Source: Planctobacterium marinum
GTDB taxonomy: Bacteria; Pseudomonadota; Gammaproteobacteria; Enterobacterales; Alteromonadaceae
Assembly (NCBI RefSeq): GCF_020687805.1
Contig: NZ_JAJEWQ010000004.1
Coordinates: 523,141-561,131 of the forward strand
DNA: 37,991 bases
Reading direction: 5' to 3'
Below are positions 18,124 to 26,473 of the stretch, piece by piece. The position numbers and the translations under genes are program-made. The notes beneath the pieces are model-generated. The model had not been told where the DNA came from. It worked only from the letters and a program-made list of their open reading frames with translations, and ran no database searches. The first letter of the stretch is position 1. Each line of letters opens with the position of its first letter.

Positions 18124-18630
18124 TTAGCGGGTTTCCTGATGTTCTGACAGAGAAAGCATAAAGGATTGCACCTGGTCGGCAAAATCGCGCAAAACCGCCA
18201 GTTGTTCATCGCTGAGCTCTCTTGGTACCCGGTCGATGATACACAAGGTGCCGACGCGTAAATCGGGCTGTAAAATAAGGGGGGCACCGGCATAAAAACG
18301 AATATGAGGCTCACCGAGCACTAAAGGGTTCGATCTGAAGCGATAGTCATCTTCGGCATCGGGAACGTACAAGGTCTCGTCGTGATTAATGGCATGGCCG
18401 CAGAAAGAAACATCGCGTGTCGTTTCGCAGGCATTCAGACCTACATTTGATTTAAACCACTGGCGCTTCTTATCGACGATAGTTACCAGGCATATAGGCA
18501 CGTCGAAATAGGCATGGGCCGCCGCAGTGATATCGTCCAAAACCTGGTCTGGCCGGGTATCCAATATTTGTAACTGATTCACCAGTGCCATCCGTTTTGC
18601 TTCATTGTGCGGAACGTCGGGTTTAATCAT
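18124..18630 (-). CDS. GAF domain protein
   Basis: This 168-residue protein is almost entirely one GAF domain. The typical landmarks are present in order: TRDVSFCGHAI, VPDAEDDYRFRSNPLV, PHIRFYAGAPL, VGTLCIIDRVPRELS. Such stand-alone GAF proteins bind a small ligand or a redox or light cue, but nothing here names the ligand. ATG at 18630 has a good ribosome site (AAGGAG, 8 bases upstream). It ends about 90 bases before the sensor-kinase-like gene on the same strand. It could share that operon, but a candidate promoter in the gap suggests the two can be separate. Confidence 0.85.
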   Translation of the reverse strand: MIKPDVPHNEAKRMALVNQLQILDTRPDQVLDDITAAAHAYFDVPICLVTIVDKKRQWFKSNVGLNACETTRDVSFCGHAINHDETLYVPDAEDDYRFRSNPLVLGEPHIRFYAGAPLILQPDLRVGTLCIIDRVPRELSDEQLAVLRDFADQVQSFMLSLSEHQETR

Positions 18631-18764
18631 GTTGCAACTCCTTCAATACTCCGGGCAACCGATAGTTGAAACCATACCCGATAAAATTCGCTATGTGTAT
18701 CATACTTAAGGATTAATTGCCTCCGGTTAGATAAAATCATCACCACTCGTTTTATAATTTCAAC

Positions 18765-18793
18765 TTGCTCTAATTGTTCTCACTTGCTATTTA
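18765..18793 (+). promoter_or_regulatory. Candidate promoter for the AstE-like gene
   Basis: TTGCTC (18765-18770) and TATTTA (18788-18793) are spaced by exactly 17 bases on the plus strand, about 37 bases before the ATG at 18830. The consensus match is moderate (4 of 6 and 4 of 6). Read by eye only. Confidence 0.3.
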
Positions 18794-18829
18794 GGGTGGG
18801 TACGAAAAATCAGGACGTATTGATCAGAA

Positions 18830-19960
18830 ATGCTGAAATCTCAGGTTACCTTTAAAAAAGAATATTTGGTGGTGGCGCAGAATGTGTCCGGTCGCAATCT
18901 CAACGTGCCAGTGTACCGCTTTAAAAGTAATGTTGCTGGACCAAAAGTTTACATTCAAAGCTCTATTCACGGGGCAGAAGTACAGGGCAATGTCGTTATT
19001 TATCATTTGATTCAGGCGTTGCAGTCTGCGCCGTTAAAAGGTGAGGTGATCCTGATCCCGAACTGCAATCCGGTGGGCAGTAATCTCAAATCCGGTGAGT
19101 ATACACTGGGGCGTTTTGACCCGGTAAATGGCCAAAACTGGAATCGGGCCTACCATTTTGATCAGGCATCATTAGATCAGTTTATCCAACAGGTTGATGA
19201 AAATGCTGACATTAAGCTGCTGAAAGCGCGCTTCAGAGAACATGTAAAACAGGGCATTGACGAGGTATTAGCGAGGGAATGGGGCGTCGGCCTGGCGCAA
19301 CAATTAAACCTGAAACTACAGCGCTTTGCGTTTGACGCCGATATTGTTTTGGATTTACACAACGGTCCGGTATCGACCCGCCATATTTATGTTCCTGAGT
19401 ACGCCCGCGAATCCGCCAGGTTTTTTAATATACCGCATGTCATCCTGATACCTAACCTGTTCGCCGGAGCCCTGGACGAAGCGACGTTTTGTCCCTGGTG
19501 GACCTTGCAACAACAACTGACCGATAAATATCCGCAACGGGACTGGCAGTTCGGTGTTGAAGCCTTTACCGTGGAAATGGGCTCCCAGGAAGTGATTGAC
19601 TTTCAGGCCGGACAACAGGATGCGCAGAGTATTTTGAGCTATTTATCGGCCAAAGGGTGTTTTGCTGAGCCTCTTTACACTCCGCAAAACATGCAACGTC
19701 ACACGGTGTATCTCAAAGACTATAAAATCTTGTTTAGTCAGGTTGGCGGAATCGTGGAGTATCTGGCTAAACCCGGTCAGCGGGTAAAGCGTGGAGAAGT
19801 CATGGCCAGGGTGCTGAATATCGATGAGCTGGAAGATAAACGCGCTGTCAGCGAGATAAAGGCACCTTGTGATTTGATCCCTATTTTGCATTTTCCGTCC
19901 GCCAGCGTGTTGGGTGGAACGCAATTGTACAAGTGTTTTACGCAGTACTTTGAGCTGTGA
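18830..19960 (+). CDS. Succinylglutamate desuccinylase/aspartoacylase family (M14-type) deacylase
   Basis: This 376-residue cytoplasmic protein has the zinc motif H47-G-A-E50 (SSIHGAEVQGN) and the third ligand His in LDLHNGP, about residue 182, as in AstE and aspartoacylase. ILIPNCNPVG and the arginine-containing NGQNWNRAY motif are also family features. The C-terminal part has a small barrel-like segment (GGIVEYLAKPGQRVKRGEV) common in these enzymes. Members remove acyl groups from N-acyl amino acids such as N-succinylglutamate or N-acetylaspartate; the exact substrate cannot be read from the sequence. No ast operon surrounds it. It is divergent from the GAF gene and the PgsBC-like operon. 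The ribosome site is weak (AGGA about 14 bases before ATG). Confidence 0.85.
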   Translation: MLKSQVTFKKEYLVVAQNVSGRNLNVPVYRFKSNVAGPKVYIQSSIHGAEVQGNVVIYHLIQALQSAPLKGEVILIPNCNPVGSNLKSGEYTLGRFDPVNGQNWNRAYHFDQASLDQFIQQVDENADIKLLKARFREHVKQGIDEVLAREWGVGLAQQLNLKLQRFAFDADIVLDLHNGPVSTRHIYVPEYARESARFFNIPHVILIPNLFAGALDEATFCPWWTLQQQLTDKYPQRDWQFGVEAFTVEMGSQEVIDFQAGQQDAQSILSYLSAKGCFAEPLYTPQNMQRHTVYLKDYKILFSQVGGIVEYLAKPGQRVKRGEVMARVLNIDELEDKRAVSEIKAPCDLIPILHFPSASVLGGTQLYKCFTQYFEL

Positions 19961-20128
19961 TTATGGGGTGGCTTTGCTAAGGTGCGGAATGCGCAGCAGG
20001 GCAGCGCCTTCGGTTTGCTCAAAAATCCCGCTATCGGTAACAATTTAATCCAATTAGACAACAATCTATTACGACATTCATGCGACGCTCTTTTTATCAT
20101 AGCCGCAGCTAATCAAAGGAGAGTATCA

Positions 20129-20824
20129 ATGAAACACTATTTAACCTTTTCTGCGGCATTGTTGTTAGCCGCCTGTGGCTCGGATGACAATGATGAACCA
20201 ACGGTTCCTGAACCTGTGGTGATCACCACAGAATTTAATGATGGCAAACAGGGTTGGGAAGCCGGCTTTTCAGATTATCCGGTGGATGATGAGGAGATCT
20301 ATGAGCTGGAGGCCGAAATTGCCGATTTGCCGGATGAATCAGGCGACCAGGGATTTCGTCTGAAAGGCATGAATCGCAGCGATGATCTGTTCATGTACCT
20401 GAAGGGGCGTGTAGTGGGTCTGCATCCAAACACTGACTATACCTTGCACGGCAGCGTCTCATTCTTTTCTAATGCCGGCGCTGATTGCATTGGTATCGGT
20501 GGTGCACCTGGCGAGTCTGTGTATGTGAAGATGGGGGCCACGGAAATTGAGCCTGAGCAACTGGACTTTTACATGAACATAGACAAAGGCAACCAGTCGC
20601 AACCGGGTAACGATGCGATTGTGATTGGCAATATCGTGGCTGAAGGTGCAAATTGTGAAGGCACGGCCTTTGGTGAGAAAACCCTGGAAGTGGCACTCGA
20701 AGATGGATTTGAAGTTCAGTCTTCCGCCAGCGGCGAGCTGTGGATCATGATAGGGACTGACTCAGGTTACGAAGGACTGACCGACATGTATTACACCGAG
20801 GTGCACTTGACGTTGACCCCCTAG
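20129..20824 (+). CDS. Small lipoprotein of unknown family
   Basis: The chosen start is ATG 20129, preceded by AAAGGAGAG, rather than the longer open frame beginning at 19982. The 231-residue product begins with a lipoprotein signal (lipobox LAAC, Cys16) and then an acidic linker (GSDDNDEPTVPEP). The mature part is acidic and strand-rich, with NDGKQGWEAGFSDYP, NRSDDLFMYLKG, IGIGGAPGES, NIDKGNQS and GTDSGYEG. It looks like a beta-sandwich, possibly ligand- or sugar-binding. I recall similar unnamed proteins in other bacteria but cannot give a function. It follows the AstE-like gene by 168 bases. Confidence 0.8.
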   Translation: MKHYLTFSAALLLAACGSDDNDEPTVPEPVVITTEFNDGKQGWEAGFSDYPVDDEEIYELEAEIADLPDESGDQGFRLKGMNRSDDLFMYLKGRVVGLHPNTDYTLHGSVSFFSNAGADCIGIGGAPGESVYVKMGATEIEPEQLDFYMNIDKGNQSQPGNDAIVIGNIVAEGANCEGTAFGEKTLEVALEDGFEVQSSASGELWIMIGTDSGYEGLTDMYYTEVHLTLTP

Positions 20825-20866
20825 TGGTTATTTAAGATGTTGGCGGCTGCGCAATAGCTTGTGCGG

Positions 20867-21661
20867 CTAGCCAAACAACCATTTTACGGCCTGCGGGAAC
20901 TCCTCTGCCCAGAACGACTCCGAATGGCCCCGGCCCGGCACGGTTTTACTGAAAATATGCGGGGTGGGATGCCCGCAGTCTACGATTTGATTCACCATAT
21001 TGTGCATGTCATCCACCATGGTTTTATCTTCTTCGTTGCCCATCAGAAAATACAGGCGGCTGTCCGCCGGTAGCGGCCGTTGTCGGGTGAATTCAAAAAC
21101 CGGACTGGCATACCAGAATGATGGCGACAAAATACCAGCTTTGGAAAAGATATCCGGGTAACGATGAATGGCAAAATGAGACATTAATCCGCCCATGGAG
21201 CTGCCCATAATACCGGTGTTGTTGCGGTCAGGGCGTGTCCGGTAATGCTGGTTAATATGAGGCATCAGCTGTTGTACGATAAAATCCAGATAGTGCTGCC
21301 CTTCAGCTTTACCGTAGGTGGTGTTATCCCAGGCACTCAGCTCTGTAATGCGGTGCTGTTTACCATTGTCTATGCCCACCACAATTAATTCCAGTTGCTG
21401 CTGATGGGCCATCAGGTTCAGGCTTTTATCCACCCGCCACTCTCCGGAGTAGGCGCTGGCCTCATCAAATAAATTTTGCCCGTCGTGCATGTACAACACC
21501 GGATAATGCTTGTCTGATTGCTGGTAGTCGGGGGGCAGATAAACCCGTACCGTGCGATCCCGGTTCAGACCCGGTATAAAAAAGTCCGGCGTAATAATGT
21601 GCACCTGTGCTGAGGCTGTGCTCCATTCCATTTCCGGGTTGTGGTTATCAGTGGCGCTCAC
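20867..21661 (-). CDS. Esterase family protein (alpha/beta hydrolase, Esterase_D/Fes-like), cytoplasmic copy
   Basis: This 264-residue protein starts with GTG at 21661 (GAGGT a few bases upstream) and has no signal peptide. Family landmarks are RDRTVRVYLPPDY, VLYMHDGQNLFD, the nucleophile elbow GSSMGG (Ser155), LSPSFWYA and the C-terminal GRGHSESFW (His246); an acid lies in the GNEEDKTM region. It is closely related to the neighbouring secreted esterase (VVGIDNG, TELSAW, EGQHY and IMGSSMGGL are shared). Family members hydrolyse siderophore, feruloyl or thiol esters; the substrate here is unknown. It is last in the minus-strand unit, 40 bases after its paralogue. Confidence 0.9.
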   Translation of the reverse strand: MSATDNHNPEMEWSTASAQVHIITPDFFIPGLNRDRTVRVYLPPDYQQSDKHYPVLYMHDGQNLFDEASAYSGEWRVDKSLNLMAHQQQLELIVVGIDNGKQHRITELSAWDNTTYGKAEGQHYLDFIVQQLMPHINQHYRTRPDRNNTGIMGSSMGGLMSHFAIHRYPDIFSKAGILSPSFWYASPVFEFTRQRPLPADSRLYFLMGNEEDKTMVDDMHNMVNQIVDCGHPTPHIFSKTVPGRGHSESFWAEEFPQAVKWLFG

Positions 21662-21701
21662 AATGACCTCACAGTGTTACCTATGTTTCAGTGTAGAAGA
21701 T

Positions 21702-22526
21702 TCACAGTGGCCTGAACAGCCATGTTATCGCATCTGAAAAGTGTGCTCGCCAAAAGGCTTCGTTGTGTTTCCCCTGCGCAATGACTTTAGCCTGGATATG
21801 CTGGTTTGGGTGCCCTTCTTCTGATAAAAGTTGGGTCATCTTGTGCATCGGCTGCACCATATCCTCACCTTCCAGCTCACCGACGATAAAATACAAACGG
21901 TGGCTTTTGGGCAGAGTGTGCTCCCGGGTAAACTGAAAAACCTGCGGGGCGTACCAATAGGAGGGCGAGAAAATCCCGGCTTTGCTGAAAACTTCAGCAT
22001 GGGAGAATAGCGCATAGTGACTGGCCAGGCCTCCCATCGAGCTACCCATGATGGCGGTGTTTTCGGCATCCGGCATGGTTTTGTAATGCCGGTCGACATA
22101 GGGTTTAACCAGGTTAACGATAAAGTCAGTGTAGTGTTGTCCTTCTCCCTCGCCATATCGCTCGTGCGACCAGGCACTTAGCTCTGTTGTGCGATGTTCA
22201 CCGCCATTGTCTATGCCTACCACAATCAGCTGTAAATCTGATTCTTTTGCCAACGCATTGAGATGTTCGTCAACTTGCCATTCACCGGCGAATGCCGTGC
22301 TGTCGTCAAACAAATTTTGGGCATCGTGCATGTATAGCACCCGAAAACGCCGTTCTGGCTGGTAATAACCGGGCGGCAGGTAAATGCGCACAGTGCGGTC
22401 GCGCTGTAACACCGGTATGGTCAGTGGCTGCTCAACTGTGTGCCAGCTTCCTGCTTTAGGTAGTTCTGTGGCGAAACCGGTGCTACACAGTAAAGGTAAA
22501 AGGCATACAAGTAACAAAATACGCAT
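21702..22526 (-). CDS. Esterase family protein (alpha/beta hydrolase), secreted copy
   Basis: I place the start at ATG 22526 (274 residues). An ATG also exists at 22532, but the AGGA ribosome site touches it directly, while 22526 is 6 bases away. The N-terminus is a signal peptide (MRILLLVCLLPLLCSTGFA). The motifs are VLYMHDAQNLFD, GSSMGG (the serine is residue 163 from this start), FSPSYWYA and GKHNEAFW as the likely catalytic His region. It is a tandem paralogue of the next gene downstream, which lacks the signal peptide. It follows the SpmAB-like gene by under 20 bases, so the two are probably co-transcribed. Confidence 0.9.
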   Translation of the reverse strand: MRILLLVCLLPLLCSTGFATELPKAGSWHTVEQPLTIPVLQRDRTVRIYLPPGYYQPERRFRVLYMHDAQNLFDDSTAFAGEWQVDEHLNALAKESDLQLIVVGIDNGGEHRTTELSAWSHERYGEGEGQHYTDFIVNLVKPYVDRHYKTMPDAENTAIMGSSMGGLASHYALFSHAEVFSKAGIFSPSYWYAPQVFQFTREHTLPKSHRLYFIVGELEGEDMVQPMHKMTQLLSEEGHPNQHIQAKVIAQGKHNEAFWRAHFSDAITWLFRPL

Positions 22527-22543
22527 AATCATTCCTGTTGGTA

Positions 22544-23773
22544 CTATGCAAAAAATACGCTGGCTACCACAATACCCACGATGATGGCGGTGGCGTCGGC
22601 AATTAAGGCGCAGGGAATAGCATGGCGGCTGTGTTTTATGCCCACAGCGCCAAAATAAACCGCCAGCACATAAAAGGTGGTTTCGGTTGAGCCCTGAAAA
22701 ATTCCTGACAATCTTCCGGCGAAGGAATCTGCGCCATGCACCTGCATGGTTTCAATCATCATGGCGCGCGCACCGCTGCCGCTCAGCGGCTTCATCAGAG
22801 CGGTAGGCAGTGCATCCACAAACGCGGTAGACAAGCCTGCCAGCGACACCAGCCAGGCAATTGCATCCACCACCAGTTGAATTGCACCACTGGCGCGCAA
22901 TAAGCCGATCGCCACTAACATCGCCAGTAAATAGGGGATCAGATTGATGGCCTGTTGAAAACCTTCTTTGGCGCCTTCGATAAACAAATCATAGGTGTCC
23001 AGTTTTTGTCGCCAGGCGCTAAACAGGACACCCACCACAAAACAGAAAATCAGTAGGTTTGCCAACAGCGAAGATTGCGGGCCAACCAGGGCCGCAGGCA
23101 AACTCACAAAATACACCAGCAAGCCGCCCATCAGGGCAAAAAACAGCGCGCCATAAAGAAGCACCGTTTGCTGCAGAAGATTAATGCGCTGCACCAAAGC
23201 CACCGCGATCAGCCCCGCAATTGAGGAGCAACTGGTGGTGATTAGTATCGGTAAAAATACATCGGTGGGGATTGCTGCACCCTGTTGCGCCCGGTACACG
23301 AACACAAACACCGGAAACAGGGTAACAGAGGAGGTATTGAGTACCAGAAACAAAATTTGCGCGTTACTGGCGGTGGTTTTGTTGGGATTCAGGGTTTGCA
23401 AATCCTGCATGGCTTTAATGCCCAGCGGTGTCGCAGCATTATCCAGTCCCAATGCATTGGCAGACAGGTTCATGGTGATTGACCCAACGGCCGGATGATT
23501 AGCGGGGACTTCAGGCATTAAACGTTGAAACAGGGGGGTCAGTAACCGGGACAACCTGGCTATCCAGCCATTGTGCTCGGCAATTTTAAAAATGCCCAAC
23601 CAAAGGCATAAAGCACCCACCAGTCCCAGGGCAATTTCTACTGTGACCTTGGCCATGTCGAACATGGCACTAACCAGTTCAGTAAAAATGGCCTGATTAC
23701 CCAGCACCAGCCATTGGTAAAAACCGCAGAAAGCGGCAATAAAAAAGAAGGCTAACCAGATGAGATTCAGCAC
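22544..23773 (-). CDS. Nucleoside-recognition (SpmA/SpmB fusion) membrane protein
   Basis: This multi-spanning inner-membrane protein fuses SpmA-like and SpmB-like halves, as is common in Proteobacteria. The N-half motif is NALGLDNAATPLGIKAM; the C-half motifs are MKPLSGSGARAMMIETM, QGSTETTFYVLAVYFGAVG and an ISRHAI-like stretch (IKHSRHAIPCAL). The exact transport role is unsettled for the family. I chose GTG 23773 (409 residues, beginning LNLIWLAFFFIAAF, the usual family start). The frame is open to TTG 23812, directly after the rraB stop, but that would add 13 polar residues before the first membrane segment. It lies between rraB and two esterases, all on one strand. Confidence 0.85.
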   Translation of the reverse strand: MLNLIWLAFFFIAAFCGFYQWLVLGNQAIFTELVSAMFDMAKVTVEIALGLVGALCLWLGIFKIAEHNGWIARLSRLLTPLFQRLMPEVPANHPAVGSITMNLSANALGLDNAATPLGIKAMQDLQTLNPNKTTASNAQILFLVLNTSSVTLFPVFVFVYRAQQGAAIPTDVFLPILITTSCSSIAGLIAVALVQRINLLQQTVLLYGALFFALMGGLLVYFVSLPAALVGPQSSLLANLLIFCFVVGVLFSAWRQKLDTYDLFIEGAKEGFQQAINLIPYLLAMLVAIGLLRASGAIQLVVDAIAWLVSLAGLSTAFVDALPTALMKPLSGSGARAMMIETMQVHGADSFAGRLSGIFQGSTETTFYVLAVYFGAVGIKHSRHAIPCALIADATAIIVGIVVASVFFA

Positions 23774-23812
23774 AGTTTGCTCTGCTATCGCTTGTGCGTG
23801 TTCAGCGCACAA

Positions 23813-24166
23813 CTACTCCACAAAATAGGTGCCCCAACCGTCGTAAAACACTTTGTGCTTTTCCGCGATGCTCACCAATTTACTGGTATCGGCGTTAATT
23901 TGCTCCAGGTCCAGTGATCTTTCTGCGATTGCATCAAAGCTAAAGAGTTCATCACCGTCGTCTAAAATCAACTCTTCGGCGTCAGTAACTTCAAACCCTG
24001 CTTTGTAAGCGTCGACTGCCGCCTTTTCCAGCAATGCGAAATCCTTGCTGGCAATGTGGTGCTCTATGGTATGGGGTTTATCGGCAGCACTGCCGTCATT
24101 AATCAGCGCTTCGAGGGTTTCCTGGTTAAATTGATACCAGTCTTGCAGGCTATTTGAGTGTGGCAT
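23813..24166 (-). CDS. rraB: RraB, regulator of ribonuclease E activity B
   Basis: This 117-residue protein matches RraB along its length: YTIEHH-like HTIEHHIAS, LLEKAAVDAYKAGFEVTDAEEL, LDDGDELFSFD and the C-terminal YDGWGTYF. RraB binds RNase E and modulates mRNA turnover in the degradosome. The acidic C-terminal tail seen in the E. coli protein is missing here, so it is about 20 residues shorter. ATG has AAGAGA just upstream. It lies 31 bases after plsC. Confidence 0.93.
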   Translation of the reverse strand: MPHSNSLQDWYQFNQETLEALINDGSAADKPHTIEHHIASKDFALLEKAAVDAYKAGFEVTDAEELILDDGDELFSFDAIAERSLDLEQINADTSKLVSIAEKHKVFYDGWGTYFVE

Positions 24167-24197
24167 AGCGATCTCTTGAGTATATTTTTGCGTAAGT

Positions 24198-24941
24198 TTA
24201 ACGCGCTTTTGTCAGCTGTGCGACTTCGTTATTGACCTGATCAAAGTCTTCGATCATTTTTTCCCGCAACAGTACTGACCATTCTTTGATGCCGCGGCTG
24301 TCATCCATATATATCGGCTCGCTGATTTGGATAATCAGGGTGCCATTGTCCCAGCGATTTAAATCAACTTTGTCAATCAGGTTGCTGGCGCAGACTCTTA
24401 CCACCGGCATGTTTACGGCATCTGCGATGCGAAAGGCACCGGTTTTAAACGGCAAAATGCCGCGCCCATAGCTGCGGGTACCCTCCGGGAAAAACCACAC
24501 CGAAATACCGCGCTTTTTTATTTTTGCCACCGTAGAGCTGAGAGTGTCTGCTGCCCGTGTTGCGTTTTTACGATCTATGAGGACATTGCCAGAGAGCCAG
24601 TACAACCAGCCAAATACCGGAATAAATACCAGACTTTTCTTACCGACTGAAACCGTACCCGGCATGACGGCCTTGCAGATAGTGATTAAGTCATAACTGT
24701 TCTGGTGATTGGCGATATAAACCACAGGTTCATTGGGGACATTTTCTTTGCCCTGCACCACCACTTTAAGGCCCAAAATACGGGACATAATGCCGTAAAC
24801 CATACTGCAGGAATACACATTGTTGCGATGCATGGGACGCAAAAGGCAAAAAATAATGAGGATCCCGTTAATAAGGAGAAAGCTGATAAACAAAGCAATA
24901 ATGCGCAAGATGGCTAACAAAATGATTTCCAGTGTCGTCAA
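24198..24941 (-). CDS. plsC: 1-acyl-sn-glycerol-3-phosphate acyltransferase
   Basis: This 247-residue membrane acyltransferase makes phosphatidic acid from lysophosphatidic acid. The hydrophobic N-terminal segment (about 5-35) is followed by the acyltransferase motif NHQNSYD (H79, D84), the GNVLIDRKN block near 118-126 and the substrate motif FPEGTRS at 151-157, then PVVRV. The start is TTG at 24941 with a poor ribosome site; TTG codons at residues 8 and 12 are alternatives. A TATACT lies only about 10 bases upstream, which would give a very short leader. Confidence 0.92.
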   Translation of the reverse strand: MTTLEIILLAILRIIALFISFLLINGILIIFCLLRPMHRNNVYSCSMVYGIMSRILGLKVVVQGKENVPNEPVVYIANHQNSYDLITICKAVMPGTVSVGKKSLVFIPVFGWLYWLSGNVLIDRKNATRAADTLSSTVAKIKKRGISVWFFPEGTRSYGRGILPFKTGAFRIADAVNMPVVRVCASNLIDKVDLNRWDNGTLIIQISEPIYMDDSRGIKEWSVLLREKMIEDFDQVNNEVAQLTKAR

Positions 24942-24951
24942 AAGGCTGCAT

Positions 24952-24957
24952 AGTATA
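24952..24957 (-). promoter_or_regulatory. Possible -10 element before plsC
   Basis: TATACT on the minus strand follows an eight-base A run. The best -35-like CTGACA is about 20 bases away, which is too far for a standard promoter. If real, the transcript would begin within a few bases of the TTG start at 24941. Confidence 0.2.
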
Positions 24958-25157
24958 GCGTTTTTTTTGCTAAATCATGTCAGATGAGCAGTAAATTTAC
25001 AGCGCAACTTTGCGCGCTTATTCTGGTCATGCAAAGATTGACGATTTAACCTATACTCGTTGCAGGACCTGTGGTTAAGTGCACAGGATCACATTTGAAC
25101 TATTTTGTACAACAAGCGACGCAATAAAGAAACAACAAAAACAGGGCTGTCTGATTA

Positions 25158-26339
25158 ATGCAAACCTTTACCCATGACGATTTGGACGCAGAGATTTTAG
25201 GCGATCTCCTTGAAGAGATTAATGAGCTTTACGAAGCCAGTGAACAAACCTTAATCGAGCTGGAATTAAAGCCCAAAGACAACGAATTGCAGCGCGCCCT
25301 GTTTCGCTCGATCCACACCATCAAAGGGGATTTAGGGATGGTGAATTTTTCACCCCTGATCCCGCTGCTGCAGCATGTTGAAGACTTACTGGACTTCCTG
25401 AGAAACGGGCAGATCAATTACACCAGTACCATGAGTGATTTGGTATTGCTTACGCTGGACCGGGTAAAGTTATTTGTAGAAAGTTGTATCAGCAGTGGCA
25501 CAGCACAATATGACGATCAATTATTTAAACACCTGGTACAGCACATCAGTCGGATAAAACCCGACAATGGCCCGCATCACGAAAAGCTGTTAGCCGAATC
25601 AGTACTCTTGCTGGACCCCACTTTGGATGCCAAGCCGGAAAATGATCCTCCGGCTGAGATAGCCCAGTCGGTGAATGAAGATCTGGACACCGATGATGAT
25701 TCAGCAATCAACAAAGAGTCCAACCCGCTGGACTCCGACAGCACCATAAAAGTACTCAGTAAGGAACGTCAAACCGATATCGTGTTTTTCCGGGCGCTAA
25801 TGGAGCCCATTGAAGCCCGGTCTATGTATTGGGCCGGACGAGGCGACAGAATTGCCAAACTGGCGTTACTCATGAATAAGATGGAAGGCAGCCCCATTGA
25901 CGCGGATCAACTGCTGGTGGCCTGTTATGTTCACGATTTTGGCATGGCCTTTATGCCTCTGCACATTTTACACAAACGCGACAGGCTGGAAATTGTCGAG
26001 TTCAATCTGTTGCGCTCGCACGTCTATAAAAGTTCCAGATTGCTGGAACACTTAGATCAGTGGAACGAGGCACGTAAAATTGTGATGCAACATCACGAGC
26101 GTTGTGACGGCTCCGGCTATCCTCTGGGACTTATGGAAAAGGATATTTGTGAAGGCGCGAAATTGTTGGCCATTTTAGATACTTTTGATGCACTAACCCA
26201 TCAACGGGCCCATGACACCCATCGCAAACGCCCGAAAAAACGCGCCGTTATCGAAATGAACAACATGCCAGAAGGCCAATACAGTCAGCGTTGGATGGCG
26301 GTGTTTAACAAAGCTATGGCCAGTTTATTAATGAAATAA
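25158..26339 (+). CDS. HPt domain fused to a degenerate HD-GYP domain
   Basis: The protein has 393 residues. Residues about 5-120 form a histidine phosphotransfer domain, with H53 in RSIHTIKGDLGM. An acidic linker (about 150-195) leads to an HD-GYP-like domain (about 205-375) with HD at 259-260, H288, HHERCDGSGYP at 312-322 and DTFDALT at 341-347. HD-GYP domains degrade cyclic di-GMP. Here the usual first metal His (HxxRV motif) is Arg228 (AGRGDRI), and the Lys after HDxG is Met263, so catalysis may be reduced or lost. It probably links a phosphorelay to cyclic di-GMP metabolism or binding. No cognate kinase is adjacent, although a hybrid kinase is encoded 2.5 kb downstream. Confidence 0.85.
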   Translation: MQTFTHDDLDAEILGDLLEEINELYEASEQTLIELELKPKDNELQRALFRSIHTIKGDLGMVNFSPLIPLLQHVEDLLDFLRNGQINYTSTMSDLVLLTLDRVKLFVESCISSGTAQYDDQLFKHLVQHISRIKPDNGPHHEKLLAESVLLLDPTLDAKPENDPPAEIAQSVNEDLDTDDDSAINKESNPLDSDSTIKVLSKERQTDIVFFRALMEPIEARSMYWAGRGDRIAKLALLMNKMEGSPIDADQLLVACYVHDFGMAFMPLHILHKRDRLEIVEFNLLRSHVYKSSRLLEHLDQWNEARKIVMQHHERCDGSGYPLGLMEKDICEGAKLLAILDTFDALTHQRAHDTHRKRPKKRAVIEMNNMPEGQYSQRWMAVFNKAMASLLMK

Positions 26340-26405
26340 GCTGAAAATTGAAATTGGTGCATTTATTTACCTTGTGCAATGATATACAGGTAACAGGAGA
26401 ATCTG

Positions 26406-26429
26406 CTTAGGGAACGACTGCCTTAGGGA
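26406..26429 (+). repeat. Direct repeat CTTAGGGA x2 in the TonB-receptor leader
   Basis: CTTAGGGA occurs at 26406-26413 and 26422-26429, 16 bases apart start to start, 45-70 bases before the GTG start of the receptor gene. The spacing is about one and a half helical turns. It could be a regulator binding site; it may also be chance. Confidence 0.4.
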
Positions 26430-26473
26430 GTTGCGGGGATTCGGGTAATCGTGCGTTGGGAGACGGGGTTATT

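Noticed and set aside
19982-20128. N-terminal extension of the lipoprotein frame
   Set aside because: The internal ATG at 20129 has a strong ribosome site and directly begins a lipoprotein signal peptide, so the extension is not coding.
25006-25020. GCGCAA-CT-TTGCGC palindrome as a terminator
   Set aside because: The stem is short, the loop has two bases, and no T run follows.
25038-25057. TTGACG and TATACT as a promoter for the HPt/HD-GYP gene
   Set aside because: The hexamers are separated by only 8 bases, far from the 16-18 needed.
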